Positions 25,001-33,630 of a DNA stretch of 64,000 nt are shown here, piece by piece; the first letter of the stretch is position 1; every line of letters starts with the position of its first letter. Position numbers and translations under genes: made by a program. The notes below the pieces were generated by a model. That model did not search any database, was not told the DNA's origin, and was given only the letters and a program-made list of their open reading frames with translations. Location: the NCBI GenBank assembly GCA_022225965.2, contig JAKJXP020000011.1, positions 434,001 through 498,000 on the forward strand. Reading direction: 5' to 3'. This DNA comes from Diatrype stigma (taxonomy: Eukaryota; Ascomycota; Sordariomycetes; Xylariales; Diatrypaceae).

Positions 25001-25479
25001 CCTCCCAGGAGATGAGCTGGCTCCCAGTCGACTACGCAGCACGCGCCATCGTGGAGCTCGCCGGCGTCGACGCCAACGCGCCAACCCGTCGCCCCGCGAG
25101 CGAAGCACAGCGGGCCTCGGATCCGGACCTGGTCTACCACGTGCTCAACCCGCGGCGGTTCCACTGGACGAAGGAGATGCTGCCCGCGTTTGCCGCGGCC
25201 GGGCTCGTGTTCGACAGCGTCCCGACGGACCAGTGGATGGAGAGGCTGAGGAATTCGGATCGGGACCCAACGAAGAACCCGCCGATCAAGCTGCTGGGTT
25301 GGTTCGAGAGCAAGTACGGCAACCCTTCGGCGACCTCGCGGGGCGGGCCTCTGGTCTACGAGACCGACGAGACGAGGAGGGACTCCGAGGCGCTGAGAGA
25401 GGTGCCGGACGTCACCGACACTGACTTCGTGCGGATGATGCTCGACAGGCTTAGGATACACTGGAATCAAGGTGCCTAG
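22001..25479 (+). CDS. NRPS-like enzyme, adenylation-thiolation-reductase (A-T-R)
   Basis: Exons 22001-22258, 22327-23087, 23166-24171, 24245-24934 and 25009-25479 give 1061 aa, the usual size of fungal A-T-R enzymes. The adenylation domain spans about 25-545: HSSGSTGMPKP (core A3, residues 205-215), ANYGATETG (A5), LDDRFTLINGEKV (A7/A8) and YPKTDKG with the A10 lysine. The thiolation domain has FFASGVDSLQS with Ser591 as phosphopantetheine site. The reductase domain starts at about 676 with the NADP-binding TGVTGGLG and has the short-chain-dehydrogenase pair Tyr842/Lys846 in GYGRSKY. There is no condensation domain. Such enzymes activate a carboxylic or amino acid as AMP ester, load it as thioester and release it reductively as aldehyde. 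The acid substrate cannot be read from sequence alone. Its divergent partner is the MFS transporter. Confidence 0.9.
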
Positions 25480-25955
25480 TCTAATGTCGGGGGACATATG
25501 GCTCCGAAAGATCAGGCGTTCGAACGATGTCAATAATTCACACGCTTCATTGCAACCGAATAGTCCGGTTCGACTTGACATGGCTGATGGTGTATAAAGT
25601 GTTTAGAGAGACTAGTCCCGAGGACTTTCTGCATATATTTATTCTATTATAGAAACAAGGCTCCATCTCACTCAAGCTTTGCGTAGAAGCTACCTGGAGA
25701 TGACTTGATGAACTACAGTATCTAGGCATGTGTGTATAAGACAACAATGGCAAGAATACGAGGGAGAAAAGGAGTGGATGACCTGCGTACACGGGGATTG
25801 GATAGGGAAGAGGGGAAGGAAGAAAATATTGCGACAGCCCAGCAAGGACTAAACAAGAATAAACAGACAGCGAGGTTATGGTATCCGAAACCATCCTGAT
25901 CACATATGAATCCGGACAAGGCCAATGCGTAATGCTCCTCAATCAGCGGTCCTGA
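25480..25955. other. 3' region of the NRPS-like gene
   Basis: AT-rich sequence downstream of the stop codon. Minus-strand frames here lack domains. No gene is called. Confidence 0.45.
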
Positions 25956-27010
25956 CAACAACGAGATTACCCGTCCTTGACCACCAAGTACCAGCCACCA
26001 GCTAGACGATTGCAGCCAGCATCATCAGTCACCCACTCGTACGGGCCAAGCGACGAGCACAATGATCATTATCAGTCATACCCACCGTCCACCATCAGAA
26101 TTGAAGCGGACGCCGACGGCATCCCCGAAGGCAACCAGCACGCGCCCACTATGGAGTAAGTCGAATCAAGCGATGGAACTTCCCACGGGGAAGCGAAAAC
26201 CACTACGCCTGCTTACGGATCCGTCATCTATACGGCTAGTACTTCACTTCGTTCGTGCTGACCACCCCCTTTCCTCGCGATGGGCTCCTATCGATCCCGA
26301 TCCGCATCGTGGAGTCTGGACCTCAACGCGCGACCCCTGCAGGTGCAAGGGGGCGCCAAGGGCAGGCAGTGCAGGTACGCTGTCGGCGCACTTTTGCGAC
26401 GCTCTTGCTGCTGATGTCCATGGTGCTGTTGGTTCTGCTATTTTCGGCCTGGATCTGGGGCTGGCGCGCGGAGAGGCAAGCGTTCTAGTGTCGCGACGAA
26501 CCCCGTGGAAAGAAGCATCGCCGATGTGGCGGCCCTGCGCCGCAATGAGGAAGCAAGGGCGGTCAGCTGTTTCCCGGTCTCGAAGGAGGACGCCACCGGT
26601 GTATGTAGGGAGGAGGATGCGCGGCGATGTCCTGATATCTATTCTCGACAGGCGCTGTTTCGCGCTTGCGTAGGTACTCCCGCGACGCAGATAATTTGTG
26701 AGCGTGAAACGGAACATGCCGACAAACACCTTTTCGAGGCTCTAGTCGGGCGGTCCGGTCTGTTGGCCGTATAAGTTCCTGATCGTTGTCGTGGTGGTCA
26801 CCGGCGCCCTCACCAAAATCCCTGCGCGTCCTCTCTGCCATGGTCCTGGTTCTCGGTGGCTGCACACACCACACCGCTCGGCCCGACGGCTATTTCCGGT
26901 GCTATTTACCACGTGGCCGACTCGCGGATGCTCGATCGCCTCTACCTAGGGGCTCAGCATGCTCGGCAGGCAAGGGGGCGACCGGAGACTCGGAGTCATC
27001 AATCTAGACC
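25956..27010 (+). pseudogene. GC-rich degenerate block, possible membrane-protein relic
   Basis: This kilobase is clearly GC-richer than its AT-rich flanks, like an exon. A plus-strand frame from 25956 to about 26155 reads as a hydrophilic Tyr/Pro-rich tail without an ATG start and ends at a GTAAGT (26156-26161). A different frame at 26255-26488 holds a strong transmembrane stretch (ATLLLLMSMVLLVLLFSAW). A third frame at 26463-26774 holds a Cys-containing, charged segment. I could not join these in phase with good splice sites. A cytosolic tail followed by one membrane helix is a layout often seen in fungal single-pass proteins, so a decayed gene is my reading; a badly modelled real gene is the alternative. 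Confidence 0.25.
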
Positions 27011-28375
27011 TTTGGTAACGGGCTGGCCCGATGATGGGGCTAGTTGGATAGTCGGGGTTGGGGTCGATGTTTCGAAGGATTGTTGGGTTGGCCTCCACAA
27101 TCTTTGGCGAGCAGGCCTTTCCTGCCTAGAGATGCATTTGTGCTTATAGTCAATGAGCGTGTTTGCTCCTAATATGACCTCATATTGACCGAGTCGGTCA
27201 CCGGTCATTACAGATAGACGATGCCGTATCGTAATACAGGATTTCGTTAAGCGATGTCCTATTCGTAAAGTCAAGCAGTTGGTCTTTGGTTTTTGACACA
27301 ACTACGGGAGTCCTGAGTCAGGACTCCTGACTAGGCAAGGGGTCATGTTATGGTGGTGGTTATTCAGCGGCTCACCGGATTGTGAATTAGTGCGGGAATC
27401 ACTCCTCCGAGCCGGTTATGATCTTGTAGTCTTGAGCAACACGGCATGACTATCTACGTATATTCTCTCTTCATCGTCAAAGGCCCACTCGTTGACAAAA
27501 CAGGACTCGTTTATAATGGTCAACGGCGTCTTCTATTCACAAGGCATGAATGCCCTATTCGATATTAGGTTAGCGTGTTCTGTCGGTGAATAGATACCGG
27601 TACATCATCACCAAGCATGCAGCTCCGATGTCACCAGAGAGCTTAAATAACGGTTAATAGAGCTTGGGGACTGACGATCTTCTCACTCGCAGGAAGCCGA
27701 ACAGATTAGCGACCCCAATTTTCCCAGGGGCGTAAGGGGCTCGCCTATGGCAAAGAGAGCAGCAAGGGAGCAGCAACGCAACGCCACTGGTAGGAAGGAG
27801 TGAGCAATATGGGGGTTATGGGGCCATTTTGCTGATGGCTTGGGTTGCAAACCCTTTTTAACCCGATGCTATCGTCACCCGCTGCCCCCATTGGTTACGT
27901 CGCAATGAGCACACCAGGCCATCCCATTGGACCCCACGTTGCGTAACCGCCGAACAACCACCCCAGGAATCAGGATCGGCCCTGTGATTGGGTGACTCAT
28001 CGGTATCTTCTCCAACTAGATCACAGGCGGACCCCGTGATAACCTCACATTGCGGCAGAGTCGAGTCGATTGTGACGAGACGCCTGCATGGTCCTGCCCA
28101 GTTGGGCGGAATCGAGGGGATTCGATCTTAACTACCTAGTCACACATAGCCAGCCCAACGACTAACACAATTAACTGCCTTACCGACCTCAAGGAGTCAA
28201 GGTAAGCTCTGTTCGGAAGGTATAAGAACGAGATGCATCCCGGTCCTGTCTCTCCGTTTTCGCTCTCAGAAAAGGCCATCTAGAGCACAACTTCTCTCAG
28301 AGACAGAAGGAAATATCTTACCTACATCGCTATACCTTGGTATCATTGCATATCACCGCAGAAAACAACACCAAG
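27011..28375. other. Intergenic spacer
   Basis: There is no gene. A perfect 21-bp palindrome lies at 27307-27327 and is listed separately. A TATA-like GGTATAAGA near 28218 precedes the next gene. Confidence 0.45.
27307..27327. promoter_or_regulatory. Perfect 21-bp palindrome centred on TGAGTCA
   Basis: Arms GGAGTCCTGA and TCAGGACTCC are exact reverse complements around a single G. The centre TGAGTCA (27314-27320) is the consensus core for Gcn4/CPC1-type bZIP factors. It is 1.05 kb upstream of the nearest start codon (28376), so its regulatory use is uncertain. Confidence 0.4.
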
Positions 28376-28921
28376 ATGCGCCCTCGACAAATCCTTTCGG
28401 CGCTGGTTCTACCCACCGCGGCGCTCAGCCTGCCCACCTCGCCAGTGGAGCCGCGCGAGGCAGATGCAGAGGCACAAGCGGCAGCACAGACATGTCTGCT
28501 CGTCGAGTCGCCGACGACACCGACCAACCCGCCCGGGTGCTGGGCCTGGTACGCCAAGACGTCCGAGCCGGCCGACTACTGCGGCGCGTCCAGCTTCGCG
28601 ACAGTGAGCGGCATCGAGGCCGCGGCCGACTGGGTGGACGGCTGCACGTCGCTCCGGAACTCGATCCTCTCGGAGCCGCGCGACTTCATGCTCGTCGACT
28701 ACTCGACAACCGACTTCAACACCCTGCTCTCCGACGGCGGCTGCGCCTTCCAGGTCAAGCCCCAGAGACCGCCCAACAGCGATCCCATCTACTTCGGCGG
28801 CACCGACCTCACGGACACGCTGAAGACGGCGGTCGATAGGAGCGCGGGCGGGAGCGTCGGCGTCGGCGGCTCGATGACTTGCTACTCGTACCTGGTTGAG
28901 TGGCAGGTGGTGCCGGTATAA
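28376..28921 (+). CDS. Secreted Ecp2/Hce2-like protein
   Basis: A single exon of 181 aa; the ATG at 28376 follows an A-rich leader (ACACCAAG). A signal peptide of about 18-20 residues (ILSALVLPTAALSLP) is followed by a pro-like region ending near EPREADAEAQAAAQ. The mature part has six cysteines. DYCGASSF, then VDGCTSLRNSI, then LLSDGGCAFQVKP and the closing CYSYLVEWQV follow the spacing of the Hce2 (homologue of Cladosporium fulvum Ecp2) secreted-effector domain, often annotated as putative necrosis-inducing factor. The match is by eye. The protein is very likely extracellular; an effect on a host is only inferred from the family. Confidence 0.7.
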   Translation: MRPRQILSALVLPTAALSLPTSPVEPREADAEAQAAAQTCLLVESPTTPTNPPGCWAWYAKTSEPADYCGASSFATVSGIEAAADWVDGCTSLRNSILSEPRDFMLVDYSTTDFNTLLSDGGCAFQVKPQRPPNSDPIYFGGTDLTDTLKTAVDRSAGGSVGVGGSMTCYSYLVEWQVVPV

Positions 28922-29359
28922 GGCGTCTTGTGATGTTGGCGTTTGTTGCTTTCGGTTATTGGGCTGGTTGGCGGTGTCGGTCGTGCTTTACCTGGTCCGC
29001 TGGTCAACTGTGGTGCGCGTTGTATTTATTGGTGGCATTTTAGAGGAGAAAATATACAAGAGGCGATCGCATCGTCCCATTTCGCGATGACCTCGTTATT
29101 GGGTGTCCGATGCGAGGATGTATCGCATATACTGAATGGACGTCTTTCGTACTCACGAGATATGCTAAGCTCATATGGATGCAGAAATGCAGAAATCTAT
29201 TCGACTAACGCCAAGCTATACTGAAACCCGGAAGACATCTATCGCAATACAGTCTGCCTAATTTTCCTTTACTCGTATACCCAAAGACAGTAGGACATCG
29301 TTGTCCGACGAAGTCTTCATGCCCTGTGTCCAGCACCAAGTGTTATACCTATCCCGAAC
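28922..29359. other. Convergent 3' spacer
   Basis: This gap lies between the secreted-protein gene and the convergent reductase gene and should hold both 3' UTRs. No gene is seen. Confidence 0.5.
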
Positions 29360-30496
29360 CTAGTCCTTGACCTTCAACACAGCCTTTCCAAAGTTCTTGC
29401 CCTGGAAGAGGTCCAAGAGGGCTTGCGGGCCGTTATCGAGGCCGCGGGTGACGTGGAGCTTGGCAGGGAAGCTGCCGTCGGCGATCCACTGCTGCACGTT
29501 GCGCTGGTGCTCCTCGGTGTACGCCGGACCGAACTCCTCGTCAAAGACGAGGATCCCAGCCATGGAGAGGCGCTTGGCGAAGAACTCCTGGAGGTTGCGC
29601 ACGCCGTAGCGCTCCTCTAGTGGTTTGTTGTAGCTCTCGATCTGGGGGGGGGGGGGGTGGGTTGACTATCGTTAGCATGCCTGCATCGCAGGGAGAGGGG
29701 GGATGAGGGGACCGGATAGCGATTAACCACTTACCATGCCGCAGACAATGATCCTCCCGTGAATATTCAGGTGCTCGATCGCAGCCTCGAGGTGCTCCCC
29801 GCCCACATTCTCAAAATAGATATCGAGGCCCTGGGGCGCGAGCCGCTTCAGCGCATCGAGCGGCCTCTCCTCCTTATAGTTGAAGGCGCCGTCGAACCCC
29901 AGCTCGTCGACGATGAATGCGCGCTTCTCCTCGCTGCCGACGGACCCGATCACAGTCAGGCCCTCGCGCTTGGCAATCTGGCCGACGACCTGGCCGACGG
30001 CGCCCGCGGCCGAGCTGACGAAGATGGTCTCGCCCTTCTTCAGCTTGCCGACGCGGTGCAGCGACGAGTAGGCCGTCAGGCCCGGCATGCCCAGCGGGCC
30101 CAGGAACAGGTCGGGCGACAGCCCGTGCGGGTTGTCCAGCTTCTTGGCCTGGGCCAGCTTGTCGGCCCCGACGGCCGCGTACTGCGCCCACGGCAGGTAG
30201 GCGTACAGCAGGTCGCCGGCCCCGTAGGCGGCGCTGTCGGACTTCAGCACGCGCGCGATCGTGTCGTTGTCGGCCGCCTCGCCCAGCGCGAAGGCCGGCG
30301 CGTACGACGGGATGTGCGCCTCCCGCATGCGGAACCGCAGGTACGGGTCCAGCGAGATGGACAGGATCTCGACGATCGCGCCCCCCGCGGGCACGGCGTC
30401 GAGGTCGAAGGGTCGCGTTTCTACGACGAGGTGCTCCCCTGGCACGGGAAGGCCCGTGGGGATCTTCTTGAAGACGATGGTCTTGTTGTCAACCAT
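29360..30496 (-). CDS. NADP-dependent MDR reductase (leukotriene B4 12-hydroxydehydrogenase type)
   Basis: Minus-strand exons 30496-29735 and 29641-29360 give 347 aa. The protein opens with an N-terminal GroES-like half (SLDPYLRFRM, no structural zinc cysteines) and continues with a Rossmann half with the AAGAVGQVVGQIAK nucleotide-binding loop, then NYKEE, LDIYFENVGGEHLEAA and GRIIVCGM. These are the signatures of medium-chain zinc-independent oxidoreductases of the PTGR/LTB4DH and YML131W/YNCB group, which reduce activated C=C bonds of enals and enones with NADPH in the cytosol. C-terminal FAKRLSMAGILVFD and QGKNFGKAVLKVKD fit. The intron's polypyrimidine tract is a 14-nt homopolymer of C on the sense strand directly before the CAG acceptor. 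Confidence 0.9.
29644..29657. repeat. 14-nt G/C homopolymer in an intron acceptor
   Basis: Fourteen G on the plus strand read as C on the sense strand and form the polypyrimidine tract next to the acceptor at 29642-29643. Length changes here could alter splicing or reflect sequencing error. Confidence 0.9.
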
Positions 30497-32423
30497 TTTT
30501 TGTTGTTGCTGTTGCTATTGATGATATGGTAGATGGTAGATTGGTGTCTGTCTGCCGGTGCTCTGTGGCGTGTTGTACTTCGTCTAGACGAGTGTGTCTC
30601 GTGGCGTCTGCCAATGAGGATATGATCTATGAGTTGTCGCTTTTTTATATGGATATGAATGGTATCTCGAACTTGTTCTTGTTGCTGCCTTGCTCAAACG
30701 ACCCCCTAGGACCAGCGAGCGAGGACATCTTTATACTCCATGCTCGCCCCCTATATCTCATCCTGGCCAACTACAAGAACGCGCTGTGTTACATTCAAAT
30801 GACGAAATATTATCAAGTCCGTGATGTAGTTTGAACCACAATCGCGATATGACGGACCTGCAGGGCAGAATAATCCCCGATGAGAAGGGAACGTCCTTGG
30901 AGTCTGTTACATCATCCCCGGGCCGCATTGTGGGTCGCAAGCGTCCGGGCGAACTCCGAACGGCCGTTGCTTACCTTAGCAGCCGAGAACGGGCGGGCGC
31001 GCGGATGGGGTGGCAGGGTGGGAGGGTGGAACATTTCTCCAGACGGAGATAAGTAAGCTGCTGCATTGCAGGATGCAACCTAATTTGTCATGCATGCTGC
31101 CGAACCACCAAGGCTCCGGTTGGCCGAGGGAAGCTGCAGAAGATTGCAGAAGAGCTCTCTTATCACCGTTCGTCTCCTGGCTATGTATGCATGATGGCAG
31201 GTCAGTTACTAAGCAGCTATAGTATCGGCGATTAACTACTGGTCCCATCGCATACGTCATTTCACATGGGCTGAGCATGGAGTAATAACATTGTAGATGG
31301 ATGATATTCTCTCCTACGAAGCACATCGTGCCACTGTGCTTAGTCCTATAAACGCCCTCGTGTGGCCTAAATTTGCAGTGAAGGTAGCTTGGCGTCTACA
31401 ATGCATCATGCATGCCGATCAAATGTGCTGACGATCTCTTGGCTTTCATGAACATAGTTGAATGTGCTCTTCAACGTTTGCCAACATTTACGGTTCATGA
31501 CGAAGTCCGCGGTCAAATTTTGGCGTGATCAGCTTGGAATTCTCATTCAGGGGTAACCTAAGCACGTTCGTTAACCTAGGCGAGTTGTTAACTAAATCCA
31601 TACTTTATTAGTTGCTGACTAGTAACAAGCAATATGACATACACAAAACTCCTACACTGATACGTCTCCTAGTAGAGAAGATGAATAATCCGGTAGCATG
31701 GGCGTCTCACGCACCGAAGAGAAGCTCGGCATGGAGTCGCAACAACTAGTCGATAGGCCCTATGCAGTACTCGATTAACAGGTGTTGCACGATCACTGAA
31801 ATACAAGAGATGACTCGAAGCCATCCGTGGCTCGCTGAAAGAATGCTATTCACGACATCGGAGATAGGGCACTGTTGCAGTAAGCCTGCAATGCAACCTC
31901 ACAATATGCATACGGCTGGATGATGCTCGCTCTTGTGTGGCTGGCTGGTCCTAAGTATGGTGTCACCAGCCATGGTCGGTATGCTACGAGTGGTCGCCGT
32001 TGGCAGTGGTTGCATCTCGATATTGCTGAACAAAAACGATGCTTCATATTGAACGGCAGTTCGGGCGGGTGAAGAAGTCGGAGAAGTGCTAGTCTCCAAG
32101 ATTATACTGAGGCATAGTAGGTAGGTATTCATGTACTTAGCCAGGGGCGCCAACCAAACGACCCCCCCCCCCTAAAACACCACCAGGACTACGAGACAAG
32201 GAAGACCCGAATAGCAACCACCACATCTTAGCCAAACGATACATTGACTATGACAAGCTCACAGTCTCTCCAAAATGGTGCACTTGAATCCTTGAAAATA
32301 TTGTGGACTTCAGTCTCATTCAGGGGTTAGCCCCCCCCTCCCCTTTCTCTCGCGGTCGAACAACCCCCAGCCTCCCACCCACGACCCCTTCCTTTATAAC
32401 CAAAAGAAAGCGCAAAATCTACC
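30497..32423. other. Promoter and intergenic spacer
   Basis: This is the upstream region of the MDR reductase followed by AT-leaning spacer. Frames on both strands are short and lack domains. An 11-nt C-run lies at 32162-32172. No gene is called. Confidence 0.45.
32393..32400 (+). promoter_or_regulatory. TATA box of the 5S rRNA gene
   Basis: TATA at 32395-32398 lies at -29 to -26 from the 5S start, the position known for Neurospora 5S genes. Those genes need this upstream element in addition to the internal control region. Confidence 0.75.
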
Positions 32424-32542
32424 ACATACGACCATAGGATCTAGAAAACTCGGGATCCCGTCCGCTCTCCCCTAGATAAACTGGATACCGCCGGGTCAGT
32501 AGTTGGGTCGGTGACGACCAGCGAATCCCCGGTGTCGTATGT
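32424..32542 (+). rRNA. 5S ribosomal RNA (dispersed single gene)
   Basis: The 119-bp sequence starts ACATACGACCATAGG and ends GTCGTATGT; these ends pair perfectly over 9 bp as helix I. Diagnostic internal blocks are CCCGTCCGCTC, AGTAGTTGGGT and ACCAGCGAATCCC. Compared with the Neurospora type as I recall it, helix V has a compensated change (GGTCG...CGACC instead of GGTGG...CCACC) and the helix II strands also differ. This suggests a divergent but folded 5S isotype rather than a random relic. A TATA at -29 and a T5 run (32542-32546) followed by a second T-run act as Pol III signals. Single dispersed 5S genes are the rule in filamentous ascomycetes. Confidence 0.9.
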
Positions 32543-33630
32543 TTTTGCTTTTTGCCTTTCTTCGATCTTTTTGGGCTCCATCAATATCATGCTCTTCTTC
32601 AACATCTTCTTTCTGGTCCTGTGTAGTACGAGTAAAATCATATGCGTGCCCTAGTCCTCTAGTATCGTGGCCTCCTTGAACATCTGCCAAGTGTCGACCA
32701 TGCCAATTAGTTACCCCCTAAAGTTTCTTGAATGACAGGTATGTACGAAGTAGCCAATGCTAGCATCTTTAACTCGGTAGAGTGGAGAGCTCCTTGGTCA
32801 GTATTGCATTTTAGCTGCTTGCTCAAAAACCATGAATGAAGCGAATCTCGGGATATCTATTTATGTAATCCGAGCACGATGATTACAAATCTTTGTTTTC
32901 TTATAACACAAGAAGCTTATCGATGATTTATTCCAGCATTTTATACAGGTCCGACCTGGCCCGACCCGGCCCGGCCCGGTCTGCTAAGCTCTGCCGCTCC
33001 CCTTGGTTGCCTTGCCCAGCCTCGTCCATCCATCAATCCGAACCATCCAAACCCCATCGCCACGAGGCGGAGACTTGGACGATGGGTTTGGAATGTTTGT
33101 TTGTGTACCTATCTCATCTTACACTTGGTTGGGCTCCTTCCCCGATAGCTACATTAGCTAAGCCCATCCTTCGCCATCTCGCATTCGTCCCCAGCGACTG
33201 CCACTGTTTGTTCTACCACTTCCATTACGGGGTTTCTGCGTCTTGAAATCCAGGGTTGTGCGGCGGCGATCGATATAGGGAATGGTATTTTTCTCTCTTT
33301 GCCACGAAGTAAAACCCAAAGTAAAATGGATCCTGCTTTTGACTTTCTTATGAAACCGAGGTCAAGTACGACAGTGGAACTTTATCCCCACCTCGCTCGT
33401 GAGCCACGTTATTACACGTGTCTCCTCCCTAGACGATGTAGATGGCGATTGCATTTCATTCATTCGCCTGCCTAGCGGAGTTCAAAGTTGCCGGTTGCTT
33501 GTTTCGGACATCGGACACAAAAGCCGTTTCGTAATCATTATTCCCATTCGTTGCCATCTTCTCTCCTCCACCGCACCTCCTCTTTTGGGCACTCCCTTGC
33601 CCACTTCATGGAACTATCCATCCGTCCGCA
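32543..33630. other. Spacer downstream of the 5S gene
   Basis: CT-rich and AT-rich spacer up to the stop codon of the convergent-facing striatin gene. A GGCCCGACC-type short repeat lies near 32953-32980. No gene is seen. Confidence 0.45.

Noticed and set aside
29759..30532. 257-codon plus frame
   Set aside because: Antisense shadow of the MDR reductase; low-complexity Arg/Leu/Gln composition.
32441..32690. Minus-strand frames with natural-looking residues such as TYDTGDSLVVTDPTTDPAVS
   Set aside because: They lie exactly antisense to the 5S rRNA gene; the apparent conservation of such frames comes from the RNA, not from a protein.
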